From Nesterenkonia alkaliphila (lineage in GTDB: Bacteria > Actinomycetota > Actinomycetes > Actinomycetales > Micrococcaceae): a stretch of 64,000 nucleotides of DNA. The position numbers and the translations under genes are program-made. The stretch covers positions 1 through 64,000 of the forward strand of contig NZ_WRPM01000080.1 in the NCBI RefSeq assembly GCF_009758175.1, read 5' to 3'. Below are positions 1 to 8,049 of the stretch, piece by piece; position 1 is the stretch's first letter; every line of letters starts with the position of its first letter. Under the pieces are notes generated by a model, which did no database searches, was not told the origin of the DNA, and was given only the letters and a program-made list of their open reading frames with translations.

Positions 1-1
1 C

Positions 2-718
2 TTTGTGCAGTCGGTCTCCGGTTCGGGCTCCTCCTCCGGGTCATCCAACTCCGGCTCCTCCGGTTCGGGTTCCTCACCATCCGGCTCCTCCGGCTCTGGG
101 TCTTCCAGCTCGGGATCTTCTGGCTCCTCCGGCTCCTCGAACTCTGGGAGCAGCAGCGGGCGGACCGGGCCCAGCAGCGGCCAGCACCGGCAGAGCGCCC
201 AGGGCCCCTACAGTCAGGCCTGGGACCGTCTGGCCCAGTGTGAGTCCTCTGGTAACTGGTCCATCAACACCGGAAACGGCTACTACGGCGGACTGCAGTT
301 CTCAGAATCCTCATGGCGCTGGGTGGGCGGCTCCGGCTTGCCCCACCAGGCCTCTAAGCAGGAGCAGATCGAACGCGCCTACCAACTGTGGCAGCGTCAG
401 GGTTGGGGTGCCTGGCCCTCCTGCTCACGGCAGCTGGGACTCTCCGGAAACCCGGGCGGCTACGGGGACAGCTACTACGAGGTTCATGGCTCCGGCGGCT
501 CGGGCCCTGCCGGACCGGCCGCCGCTTCGCCTGACAGCCAAGGGCTGGCTACCTACTCAGTGCCGCTGCGGGAGGAGCCCAGCTCCAGTGCAGAGCGCCT
601 GGCACAGATCCCGCGCGGGGCAGTACTGACCACCGGCGAGCGCACCGGCGGCTGGCTCAAGGCGCAGTACGACGGGTTCACCGGCTGGGTCAGGGCCCAG
701 TACATCACCCCCGCCTGA
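2..718 (+). CDS. Resuscitation-promoting-factor (Rpf) type muralytic protein with C-terminal SH3-like domain, 5' truncated
   Basis: The frame is open to the left edge, so the N-terminus and any signal peptide lie outside the window. Visible order: a Ser/Gly-rich low-complexity linker of about 50 residues, a spacer, an Rpf/transglycosylase-like domain (from WDRLAQCESSGNW to about GAWPSCSRQLGLSG), and a terminal SH3-like module (from LATYSVPLREEP to GWVRAQYITPA). The Glu in CESSGNW fits the Rpf catalytic acid, and the two Cys of the domain fit its disulphide. Rpf proteins cleave peptidoglycan outside the cell and promote growth resumption; the SH3-like module probably binds cell wall. The Ser/Gly linker suggests a flexible tether. 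Family assignment is firm; which Rpf paralog this is cannot be told. It converges on the MscS gene. Confidence 0.85.
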   Translation, partial: FVQSVSGSGSSSGSSNSGSSGSGSSPSGSSGSGSSSSGSSGSSGSSNSGSSSGRTGPSSGQHRQSAQGPYSQAWDRLAQCESSGNWSINTGNGYYGGLQFSESSWRWVGGSGLPHQASKQEQIERAYQLWQRQGWGAWPSCSRQLGLSGNPGGYGDSYYEVHGSGGSGPAGPAAASPDSQGLATYSVPLREEPSSSAERLAQIPRGAVLTTGERTGGWLKAQYDGFTGWVRAQYITPA

Positions 719-819
719 GCGGCGCCGGGGCGGGTATGCGGTCCTGCCGCGTGCCGAAAACAGGGGGCGACGGGGCTGCCGCAGCAGGTGCCCTGTCTCC
801 CCCTTGTTTCCCGCTCCCG

Positions 820-835
820 GGCACCGGCCGGTGCC
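820..835. terminator. Perfect 16-bp palindrome between convergent genes
   Basis: GGCACCGGCCGGTGCC lies between the end of the Rpf gene and the end of the MscS gene, which converge. It can form a GC-rich stem in either transcript, so a bidirectional terminator is plausible. No T tract follows, so this is an inference from position and symmetry only. Confidence 0.4.
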
Positions 836-852
836 TGCGAGGGCAGGCAATC

Positions 853-2238
853 TCATTCCGCTTGGCGATCCTTGCGCTCCCGGTAGGCATCCTCCCCGGG
901 GCCGGCGAACTCACGGTTTCGCTCCACGGCGTCGATCGACCCGGTGAACAAGCCCTCCTCGACTGAGCCTTCAGCATCAGTAGCTTCCGAGGGGGTGGCG
1001 GCGGTCAGTGGTGAGCCGGCGTCGTCGTCCTCCGGGACCACTCCCAGCTGGCCGGTGGGCACCGATTCCGGTCGCCCGCCCAGGGCCTCCTCCTTGGTGA
1101 TGAGCATGCGCTGGGTCATCACCGCATAGGGATGCTCAGCACGAAGGAAGTTCACCAGGTCCTCCCGGATCAGGCAGCGCAGGTCCCACAGCTCCCCGGA
1201 GTTGCGGGCCGAGACCACCACCCGGACCGTCACATGCCCCTGCACTGCGTCAGTGACCTGCAGGTTGGAGGTCTCACCGTCCCAGAGATCAGTGGTGGAC
1301 AGCAGCCGCCTGAGCCGCCCGCGCAGCGCATCCATCGGTACCCGCCAATCCACATCCAGCTCCACAGCACCCAGCAGCTCGGTGCCCACCCGGGTCCAGT
1401 TCTCGAAGGGGGTGGAGACAAAATAGGCGCTGGGATAGATGAACCGGCGGCCGTCCCAGGACTTCAGCACCACAGTAGAGAGCGTGATCTCCTCCACGGT
1501 GGCGAAGTTCTCCTCGATGACCACCACATCGCCGACCCGGATCGAATCGGTGAAGGCCAGTTGAATCCCGGCGAAGAGATTGGCCAGCGTGGACTGCATG
1601 GCCAGGCCTGCCACCACCGAGACCACACCGGCTGAGGCCAGCAGCCCGGCGCCCAACCCGCGGACACTCTCGTTGAGCAGCAGCACCGCCGCTACGGCCA
1701 GGGTGATGATGATCGCCGCCAGGATCCGGCCGATCAGATCCATCTGGGTCTGAACGCGCCGGCCACGCCGGTCCTCCACTCCGGGCTGTTCCTCGCCGAT
1801 GTACTTGGCCAGGATCACCGCCTCCACAATCTTGACCACGCGCAGCGCCCACCAAGCCACCGAGATGATCACAGCGATCAGCAGCCCCACATACACCGGC
1901 CCGTCCCACCACTGATCCTCCACTGCGTAGCGGACAGTCAGCGCCGAGCCGGCAAAGAGCAGGATGCAGAAGAAGGGGGTCCGGGTACGGTTGATCCTCC
2001 GCTTCACGGTGGGTCGCCGCCGGAAGAACTGCTTGAGCACTGTGGAGGTCACCAGGGTGGCGGCCAGGGCCACCAGCGCCGAGATGCCCACCCCTACCAG
2101 GATGCCGATCAGCGGCCCGGCCCCGGATATCAGCTCCTCGAACTCTTGAGGGACAAACTCCTCCACATCGGTGGTGATTCCCTCTGCGGGATCATCGGCT
2201 GAAAGCATGGTCAAGGGGGTGGAGGGGAAGCTCATCAT
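853..2238 (-). CDS. MscS-family mechanosensitive ion channel
   Basis: 461 residues. The N-terminal half holds about five hydrophobic segments (near residues 40-62, 87-105, 117-137, 170-190 and 200-222). The last, rich in Gly and Ala (GLGAGLLASAGVVSVVAGLAMQ), matches the MscS pore helix TM3 and is followed by the family signature STLANLFAGIQLAFTDSIRVGD and then the beta domain. A C-terminal tail of about 65 residues is acidic and probably disordered. MscS channels open under membrane tension and release solutes during osmotic downshock, which fits a salt-exposed host. A CACAAT hexamer ends 8 nt before the ATG and no Shine-Dalgarno is visible, suggesting a leaderless mRNA. It is divergent from hisD with only 44 bp between starts. 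Confidence 0.9.
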   Translation of the reverse strand: MMSFPSTPLTMLSADDPAEGITTDVEEFVPQEFEELISGAGPLIGILVGVGISALVALAATLVTSTVLKQFFRRRPTVKRRINRTRTPFFCILLFAGSALTVRYAVEDQWWDGPVYVGLLIAVIISVAWWALRVVKIVEAVILAKYIGEEQPGVEDRRGRRVQTQMDLIGRILAAIIITLAVAAVLLLNESVRGLGAGLLASAGVVSVVAGLAMQSTLANLFAGIQLAFTDSIRVGDVVVIEENFATVEEITLSTVVLKSWDGRRFIYPSAYFVSTPFENWTRVGTELLGAVELDVDWRVPMDALRGRLRRLLSTTDLWDGETSNLQVTDAVQGHVTVRVVVSARNSGELWDLRCLIREDLVNFLRAEHPYAVMTQRMLITKEEALGGRPESVPTGQLGVVPEDDDAGSPLTAATPSEATDAEGSVEEGLFTGSIDAVERNREFAGPGEDAYRERKDRQAE

Positions 2239-2282
2239 GGCCGAAATTGTGGCACGCCCAGCTCAGGGGGAACAATGGGCCT

Positions 2283-3587
2283 ATGCTCACTCTCACCGAT
2301 CTGCGCGGCCGCGACGTTGATATCGCAGCCATCCTGCCCCGGGCTGACCAGGACATTTCAGCCACCCTCGATACTGTGGCCCCTCTTTTGGAGCAGGTGC
2401 GCACTGGCGGTGAGTCCGCGCTGCTGGATCTCTCAGAGAAGTACGACGCCGTCCGCCCACCTTCTCTGCGGGTACCCGCCCAGGTGCTGGAACAGGCTCT
2501 GGAGCAGCTCGATCCGGTGGTTCGGGATGCCTTGGACGCTTTGATCCTGCGTGCCCGGGAGGTGCACAATGCCCAACTGCCCGCGGCCTCCGTGGTGTCT
2601 CCCGGACCGGATGCCAAGATCACCAACCGGTGGGTTCCGGTGCAGCGGGTGGGCCTGTACGTGCCCGGTGGGCAGGCAGTCTACCCCTCTTCTGTGGTGA
2701 TGAACGTGGTGCCCGCACAGGTGGCCGGCGTGGCTCAGCTGGCCATCTCCTCCCCCCCGCAGAAGGAGCACGGCGGCTGGCCGCACCCCACGATTCTGGC
2801 AGCAGCCCAGCTGCTGGGTGTCGAGGAGGTCTATGCGGTTGGGGGTGCCCAGGCGGTGGGGATGTTCGCCTACGGTGTCCGGGATGACTCGGGCGTCGTC
2901 GTACCTCCGGTCTCCTTGATCACCGGGCCCGGCAATATCTATGTGGCCACCGCCAAACGAGCAGTGCAGGGCATAGTGGGCATCGATGCTGAGGCCGGCC
3001 CCACCGAGATCATGGTGCTGGCCGACTCCACCGCCCCGGCCAATCTCATCGCCGCCGATCTGGTCAGCCAGGCCGAGCACGATGAGCTGGCCGCAGCCGT
3101 GCTGGTGACCGACTCCGCGGAGCTGGCTGAGCGTGTCATCTCCCAGGTGGAGGAGCGGGCGGCCATCACCCGGCACCTGGACCGAGTCAAGCAGTCGTTG
3201 GCTGGCCGCCAGTCGGCCGCACTTGTGGTGGACTCCATGGACACCGCAGTGGAGGTGGCCAATGAGTACGGTGCCGAGCACCTGGAGATCATGACCGAGG
3301 ACGACGCCGCCTACGCAGACCGGATTCACAACGCCGGAGCCGTGTTCCTGGGTCACTACACTCCGGTCTCCCTGGGCGACTACTGCGCCGGGTCCAACCA
3401 TGTGCTGCCCACTGGGGGTGCCGCCCGGTACTCCTCGGGGCTGAATGTGACCAGTTTCCTGCGCTCCCAACAAGTGGTCCGCTATGGCCGGGACGGGCTC
3501 TCTCAGGTGGCCGGGCATGTGCAGGCCCTGGCCCAGGCCGAGGACCTGCCCGCGCACGGGGAGGCTGTGGCCGCCCGGTTCCAGTGA
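2283..3587 (+). CDS. hisD: Histidinol dehydrogenase
   Basis: 434 residues, the same length as the E. coli enzyme. It oxidises L-histidinol to L-histidine in two NAD-dependent steps with bound zinc. Signatures include GLYVPGG, GPGNIYVATAKR, GPTEIMVLAD, SQAEHDE (catalytic/zinc region), and the C-terminal stretch from GDYCAGSNHVLPT to LNVTSFLR. The ATG at 2283 gives the canonical N-terminus MLTLTDLRGRD; a longer in-frame start at 2247 would overlap the promoter region. AACAAT ends 7 nt before this ATG, consistent with leaderless transcription. No other his gene follows: the next gene is an unrelated lipoprotein, so hisD stands apart from the usual hisDCB run. Confidence 0.95.
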   Translation: MLTLTDLRGRDVDIAAILPRADQDISATLDTVAPLLEQVRTGGESALLDLSEKYDAVRPPSLRVPAQVLEQALEQLDPVVRDALDALILRAREVHNAQLPAASVVSPGPDAKITNRWVPVQRVGLYVPGGQAVYPSSVVMNVVPAQVAGVAQLAISSPPQKEHGGWPHPTILAAAQLLGVEEVYAVGGAQAVGMFAYGVRDDSGVVVPPVSLITGPGNIYVATAKRAVQGIVGIDAEAGPTEIMVLADSTAPANLIAADLVSQAEHDELAAAVLVTDSAELAERVISQVEERAAITRHLDRVKQSLAGRQSAALVVDSMDTAVEVANEYGAEHLEIMTEDDAAYADRIHNAGAVFLGHYTPVSLGDYCAGSNHVLPTGGAARYSSGLNVTSFLRSQQVVRYGRDGLSQVAGHVQALAQAEDLPAHGEAVAARFQ

Positions 3588-3759
3588 GCGGTACCGCGGG
3601 CACGGGACCGGAGCTGGGGCAGATCACAGCCGGGCAACACTTGAGTTGCGAACTGGGAACAACCTTCAACCCAGCTGTCACACTGGAGAGCAACCTATTA
3701 CCGTAGGCAGACGGAATACCAGGAACACCAGCTAGAGCTTGTCTGTGAGGTGAGTACCG
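3588..3759. other. Intergenic gap upstream of the AMIN-like lipoprotein
   Basis: 172 bp. The only clear signal is the Shine-Dalgarno GAGGTGAG (3747-3754) before the GTG at 3760. I see no strong hairpin terminator after hisD and no convincing -35/-10 pair. Confidence 0.3.
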
Positions 3760-4605
3760 GTGCGCCGTGCATCCCCCATCCCTGAAACCGCAGCACTGCC
3801 CGCCGCGCTGGGCATAGCTGTCCTGCTGCTTGCCGGCTGCCAGGGTACAGCTGATGAGCCCGTTGAGCACGGTACCGCCACCGCCGAGGAGCAGCCGCCG
3901 CTGGATGAGCCCGCCGATGAGCCGGGCACCCTGGACCCCGAGGGGGAGAGCGCAGAGGCCGGAGCAGATGATCCGCAGAGCCTGACCGAGCAGAACGAGG
4001 ATGAGCCGGATCCGGAGCAGAGCGTTGAGCACGAGACCGGCCAGCCTCGGGACACCGGCGCACCTGAGGACCAGGATCAAGCAGAGGGCGAGGAGGCAGC
4101 CGAGGAGCCGGAGGCTGATAATGACGTCCTCGACGTCACCGAGTTCTCCGCTGAGCCTCAACGCTCACGGGGATTCCCCGATCTGCTCACTGAGGTTCCC
4201 GAGGACTCCGAGCTGCTGCTGGGCGAGGTGCGTGCAGGGGTCCACGAGGGCTACCACCGGATCGTGTTCGACCACGTGGGGGAGGGGGCTCCCGGCTGGA
4301 GCGCGGAGTACGTGGACGAGGCCGTGGAGCCCGGTTCCGGATTCCCCATGGAGCTCGAGGCTGAGGCCATTCTCTATGTAGGGGTGGTGGGACTGGTCCC
4401 CGGCAACGCAGGCCAGGAGCAGGGCCAACTGGAGCTGCGGGAGTGGAACGACCCCCAGAACACCATGTTCACCGATGTGGCCACCACATTCGTCCATCAC
4501 GGTTCGGCCAACTACTACATCGGCTTGGATGCCGAGCGCGAGTTCCGGGTATCCGTCTGGGAACATCCCAACGGTCCCCGGTTGATTATCGACGTTCTGG
4601 TCTAG
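3760..4605 (+). CDS. AMIN-like domain lipoprotein
   Basis: 281 residues from a GTG with Shine-Dalgarno GAGGTGAG five nt upstream. The N-terminus has a hydrophobic segment ending in lipobox LLAGC, so it should be an outer-face lipoprotein. A spacer of about 95 residues is extremely rich in Glu, Asp and Pro. The C-terminal ~145 residues (from EVRAGVHEGYHRIVFDH to GPRLIIDVLV) match the actinobacterial AMIN-like domain, an all-beta fold related to the localisation domain of amidases. Function is unknown; a cell-wall-associated role is the family inference. Its TAG stop overlaps the TAG stop of the opposing SDR gene in the shared CTAG at 4602-4605, so no terminator fits between them. Confidence 0.8.
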   Translation: MRRASPIPETAALPAALGIAVLLLAGCQGTADEPVEHGTATAEEQPPLDEPADEPGTLDPEGESAEAGADDPQSLTEQNEDEPDPEQSVEHETGQPRDTGAPEDQDQAEGEEAAEEPEADNDVLDVTEFSAEPQRSRGFPDLLTEVPEDSELLLGEVRAGVHEGYHRIVFDHVGEGAPGWSAEYVDEAVEPGSGFPMELEAEAILYVGVVGLVPGNAGQEQGQLELREWNDPQNTMFTDVATTFVHHGSANYYIGLDAEREFRVSVWEHPNGPRLIIDVLV

Positions 4606-5387
4606 TCACTGCCGGTGCTGGGCACGCCCATCCGCTTATCGGCCGCCCACTGCACCACCGGGTCCGGGATGAACCTCAGTGAGGCCGTCAGCGCACGGTA
4701 CTGAGCGCTGGGCACACAGACCGCGGCGCCCTGCGCATTGGCAGTCAGCCCCTGGCGCACCACATCCTCAGGGTCCAGCCACATCCACCTCTTGGCACCG
4801 GTGACGCTGATCCCGGAGCGCTCGTGGAACTCGGTGCGCACCAGACCCGGGCACAGAGCGGTGACCGTGATGCCCTCGGGCTTCAGCTGAGCATGCATCG
4901 CCTTGGAGAAGTTCACCACCCAGGCCTTGGCCGCCGAATAGGTTCCGGTGGGGGTGAACCCGGCGACGGAGGCCACATTGATGATCCGGCCGGCCCGCTG
5001 AGCGGCCATCGCCCGCGCTGCGGTATGGGTCAGCTCCATAGGGGTCTGCACATGGAGGCGCAGCAGGTCCCGCTCATCGTCCAAGTCATTGTCCAAAAAG
5101 CTGCCGGCCAGTCCGTGCCCCGCATTATTGACCAGCAGATGCACCGGATGCGCTGGATCAGTCAGCCGCTCCTGCACCGCTCCCACGCCATCGTCAGTAG
5201 TCAGATCTGCAGCGATGGTCTCCGCGCGGATCCCGTATTGAGCTTCCAGCGCCTCTGACTGGGCCGCCAGGCGCTCCTCCGTGCGGGCAGCCAGTACCAG
5301 GTCATAGCCCTGGGAAGCCAGCTGCCGGGCGAAAGAAGCTCCGATGCCCGCGGTAGAACCGGTGATCACTGCTGTATGAGTTCCCAT
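4602..5387 (-). CDS. Short-chain dehydrogenase/reductase (SDR) family oxidoreductase
   Basis: 261 residues of a classical SDR. The Rossmann glycine motif TGSTAGIGASFARQL is near residue 10, NNAGHG near residue 90, and the catalytic Ser plus YSAAK (Tyr and Lys) near residue 150. C-terminal PG/TEF segment CPGLVRTEFHERSG is also typical. SDRs move hydride between NAD(P)H and a carbonyl or alcohol; the substrate cannot be told. The Arg in LAARTEER after strand 2 weakly suggests NADP(H). TACGAT ends 8 nt before the ATG with no Shine-Dalgarno, suggesting a leaderless message. It converges on and overlaps the AMIN-like lipoprotein gene by 4 bp. Confidence 0.85.
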   Translation of the reverse strand: MGTHTAVITGSTAGIGASFARQLASQGYDLVLAARTEERLAAQSEALEAQYGIRAETIAADLTTDDGVGAVQERLTDPAHPVHLLVNNAGHGLAGSFLDNDLDDERDLLRLHVQTPMELTHTAARAMAAQRAGRIINVASVAGFTPTGTYSAAKAWVVNFSKAMHAQLKPEGITVTALCPGLVRTEFHERSGISVTGAKRWMWLDPEDVVRQGLTANAQGAAVCVPSAQYRALTASLRFIPDPVVQWAADKRMGVPSTGSD

Positions 5388-5478
5388 GAGAGATATCGTA
5401 GAACCCAGCGTTGCCCGGTCAGGGGAAAAACGTTCAGCCCAAGTCCAGCATGGTGTGCCAGCAGGAAGGAGCCAGCCG

Positions 5479-5901
5479 ATGCGGTGGAGCAGACGCGGAG
5501 AATGGGGACCGGAGCTCTTCGGCGGGCGCCGGCTGCGCTCCGATCAGTGGGCACCCCTGGAAGCCACGGTCTACGCTGCGGACATAGAGGCGGTGGAGCA
5601 GGCCTTGGAGGAGCTCACCGGGTTCATGGACTACTTCCGCGAGGATGTGGACGGGTCACCGATGACCGGGGTCACCGATGGGCAGCTGGCGGTGGTGCAC
5701 AGCACCGGGACTGACAGCTTCGGGCGCCGGCTGCTGCAGGTCACCTTCTACGCCGCCGGACCAGTGGGGGAGTCCAGTCCCGACGCCTTCGAACGCCTGC
5801 GCCGAGCAGCCTCAGCCCTGGTGGATGAGCTCAACGCCCAGGGCATCGAGGTCCAGGAGATCCGCTGGGCCGAGCAGCCCTACATCATCCGGCCGTTCTG
5901 A
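5479..5901 (+). CDS. Conserved-looking hypothetical protein, 140 aa
   Basis: The ATG at 5479 is preceded by a good Shine-Dalgarno (AGGAAGGAG, about 8 nt away); an upstream in-frame start at 5386 would overlap the SDR promoter and is unlikely. The product starts MRWSRRGEWGPELF, has no signal peptide or membrane segment, and has a compact alternating pattern of hydrophobic and charged residues. The C-terminal half has a helical segment (DAFERLRRAASALVDELNAQ) followed by a strand-like end IEVQEIRWAEQPYIIRPF. I do not recognise a family. It ends 42 bp before a 57-bp hairpin and converges with the metallo-hydrolase gene. Confidence 0.65.
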   Translation: MRWSRRGEWGPELFGGRRLRSDQWAPLEATVYAADIEAVEQALEELTGFMDYFREDVDGSPMTGVTDGQLAVVHSTGTDSFGRRLLQVTFYAAGPVGESSPDAFERLRRAASALVDELNAQGIEVQEIRWAEQPYIIRPF

Positions 5902-5942
5902 GCTGTGCTGAGGCAGCGACCTGAGTCCCAGTCCAGGATCGT

Positions 5943-5999
5943 GTAGCGAAACTGCGGGAACTTCGCCCGCAGAAGCGTGAGTTCCCACAGTTTCGCTAC
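5943..5999. repeat. 57-bp intergenic inverted repeat
   Basis: Left arm GTAGCGAAACTGCGGGAACT (5943-5962) pairs with the right arm at 5980-5999, whose reverse complement differs at one base only (GTAGCGAAACTGTGGGAACT). The 17-nt loop contains a small inner pairing CTTC/GAAG. It lies between convergent genes, so it could end both transcripts, but it has no T tract and a longer, more perfect stem than a terminator needs. I group it with other 57-62 bp hairpins in this window. Confidence 0.75.
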
Positions 6000-6043
6000 G
6001 AAATTGCCCCGGAGGCCGGCGGAATGACCGTGCAGCGCTGGCG

Positions 6044-6826
6044 CTAGGAGTGCCGAAGGTAATCCAGCTGCGCGGCAGCGATCATGCTGATGATCCTGGG
6101 GTCCAGCTCGCTGCGCTCGCCGTAGATATGCCGGCCCAGTTCCTCGGCATTCATCGGGCCGTGCTCAGCCAGCAGACCGCGCACCTGCTCCAGCCTCTGC
6201 TGGCGGTGCTCAATGTACTGCTCCACCACTGGACCGAGCCGCTCATGGACCGGTCCGTGGGCGGGCAGCAGCAGGGCATCGCGGTACTCTGCCAGCCGGT
6301 GCAGCGAGTCCAGATAATCGGTGAGCGTGCCATCGGGATAGTCGAGCATAGTGGTCCCGCGCCCCAGCACCGTATCCCCGGTGAGCACCGCCTGCGCCTG
6401 CGGAAGCCAGAAGCACACCGAGTCTGAGGTGTGCCCGGGAGTGTGCAGCACAGTGAGGGAGCTGCCTGCGGCGGCGATGCTCTCCCCTTCGCGGAGCGGA
6501 AGCACTGTGCCCTCGCCCCCAGGCAGGCATACCCCCGGGTCTGCCCCGCGCACCGGGGCGCCGGTCCGTGCCGAGAGCTGTTTAGCGGCCCCCAGGTGAT
6601 CGCGGTGCCGGTGGGTCACCAGGATCTGGGTGACAGTGCGCTGACCTGCCGTCTCCAGGATCGCCCGGATGTGCTCAGGGTGGCCCTCAGGGCCTGGATC
6701 GACGACGACGACCTCCGCAGCCTGCGGGTCACCGACCAAGTAGGTATTGGTGCCCTCCAGGGTCATCGGGGAGGGATTATCGCAGGTGATCTGCTGCACG
6801 TCGGTGGGCAGCGGTGTGGTCCTCAT
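6044..6826 (-). CDS. Metallo-beta-lactamase-fold hydrolase (LACTB2/glyoxalase-II-like)
   Basis: 260 residues starting MRTTPLPTDVQQITCDNP. Motifs: TNTYLVG near the N-terminus, metal motif HRHRDHLG (HxHxDH, binuclear zinc), HTPGHTSDSVCF (third ligand), LTGDTVLG (bridging Asp) and PAHGPV (last His), followed by a C-terminal winged-helix-like segment. This matches LACTB2-type hydrolases. Members cleave thioesters or act as nucleases; substrate here is unknown. The ATG at 6826 is chosen because TAGGCT ends 8 nt upstream, suggesting a leaderless start; a longer in-frame start at 6883 would remove that promoter. Divergent from the glutathione-transferase-like gene, 74 bp apart. Confidence 0.88.
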   Translation of the reverse strand: MRTTPLPTDVQQITCDNPSPMTLEGTNTYLVGDPQAAEVVVVDPGPEGHPEHIRAILETAGQRTVTQILVTHRHRDHLGAAKQLSARTGAPVRGADPGVCLPGGEGTVLPLREGESIAAAGSSLTVLHTPGHTSDSVCFWLPQAQAVLTGDTVLGRGTTMLDYPDGTLTDYLDSLHRLAEYRDALLLPAHGPVHERLGPVVEQYIEHRQQRLEQVRGLLAEHGPMNAEELGRHIYGERSELDPRIISMIAAAQLDYLRHS

Positions 6827-6900
6827 GGCACCTAGCCTACGCCGGGGCCTGGCGCATAGTCTGGTGGGTGACGAGGTCCCCATACCGGAAAGAGCTGATC

Positions 6901-8025
6901 ATGAGCGAGCCGAAGAAGACCGCAGAGACTGAGTACTCCACCAAGGGCGCCTATGTCACAGGCGAGGAGTTCACCCGCGACACCAACTACATCGAAGACC
7001 GCGTGGTCGCTGACCTACAGGCAGCGCAGGAGGCTCCCACGGAAGAATCCTTCAGCATCGGTGACCCTCGCATCCAAGGCCTCACCGAAGGTGCTCAGGC
7101 CTGGCCGGTGGAACCCGGCCGGTACCGGCTGGTGGCCGCCCGCGCCTGCCCCTGGGCCCATCGCTCCATCATTGTCCGGCGTCTGCTGGGTCTGGAGGAT
7201 GTGATCTCACTGGCGGCCCCGGGGCCGGTGCACGATGCCCGTTCCTGGACCTTCGACCTCACTGAGGACGGGCGCGACCCGGTGCTGGGCTCCGAACGGC
7301 TGCAGGAGAACTACTTCGCCCGGTTCCCCGACTACCCACGCGGGATCACCGTGCCTGCTCTGGTGGACGTGCCCTCCGGGGCAGTGGTGACCAATAACTA
7401 CCCGCAGCTGACCTTCGACTTCTCCACCCAGTGGAAGGCCTTCCACCGCGAGGGGGCCCCGGATCTGATCCCGGAGGGGCTGATCGATGACATGCTGCCG
7501 GTGATCAAACGGATCTTCACAGAGATCAACAACGGGGTCTACCGGGCCGGGTTCGCCGGCTCACAGCGGGCCTACCAGGAGGCCTATGACCGTCTCTTCG
7601 CCGCCCTGGACTGGGCCGAGGAGCGGCTGGCCGGCCAGCGCTACCTGATGGGGGATCACATCACCGAGGCAGATGTGCGCCTGTTCACCACTCTGGTGCG
7701 GTTTGACCCGGTGTACCACGGGCACTTCAAATGCAACCGGCAGAAGCTTACTGAGTTCCCGAACCTCTGGGGCTACGCCCGTGATCTGTTCCAGACCCCG
7801 GGCTTCGGCGACACTGTGGACTTTGACCAGATCAAGGCCCACTACTACGTGGTGCACGAGGACATCAACCCCACCCAGATCGTGCCCGTGGGTCCTGATC
7901 TTGACTCCTGGCTGAGCGAGCACGGCCGTGATTCTCTGGGCGGCTCACCCTTCGGCGAAGGCACCGCACCCGGCCCCATCGCCCCCGAGGAGCAGCCTCC
8001 CGGGGCCAACCCGCTGAAGAGCTAA
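6901..8025 (+). CDS. Xi-class glutathione S-transferase / glutathionyl-hydroquinone reductase-like protein
   Basis: 374 residues. The catalytic motif RACPWAHRS carries the Cys typical of xi-class enzymes, which reduce S-conjugated hydroquinones. Downstream are the thioredoxin-fold cis-Pro region GITVPALVD and the helical C-terminal domain (LAGQRYLMGDHITEADVRLFTTLVRFDPVY). Start ATG 6901 follows GGAAAG. Actinobacteria generally use mycothiol, not glutathione, so the physiological thiol is probably mycothiol or another thiol; this is inference. The protein is somewhat longer than the ~330-residue proteobacterial form, mostly through a C-terminal tail rich in Pro and Gly. A promoter for the next gene overlaps the end. 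Confidence 0.87.
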   Translation: MSEPKKTAETEYSTKGAYVTGEEFTRDTNYIEDRVVADLQAAQEAPTEESFSIGDPRIQGLTEGAQAWPVEPGRYRLVAARACPWAHRSIIVRRLLGLEDVISLAAPGPVHDARSWTFDLTEDGRDPVLGSERLQENYFARFPDYPRGITVPALVDVPSGAVVTNNYPQLTFDFSTQWKAFHREGAPDLIPEGLIDDMLPVIKRIFTEINNGVYRAGFAGSQRAYQEAYDRLFAALDWAEERLAGQRYLMGDHITEADVRLFTTLVRFDPVYHGHFKCNRQKLTEFPNLWGYARDLFQTPGFGDTVDFDQIKAHYYVVHEDINPTQIVPVGPDLDSWLSEHGRDSLGGSPFGEGTAPGPIAPEEQPPGANPLKS

Positions 8026-8037
8026 GGGTATGACATG

Positions 8038-8043
8038 TAGGCT
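8038..8043 (+). promoter_or_regulatory. -10-like hexamer giving a leaderless start for the SGNH gene
   Basis: TAGGCT ends 7 nt before the ATG at 8050. No Shine-Dalgarno is present, so transcription would start at or next to the initiation codon. The -35 region is weak. Confidence 0.45.
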
Positions 8044-8049
8044 GGAAAT

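Noticed and set aside
20-175. Possible minisatellite from repeated TCC GGC TCC words
   Set aside because: It encodes the Ser/Gly linker of the Rpf protein in frame.
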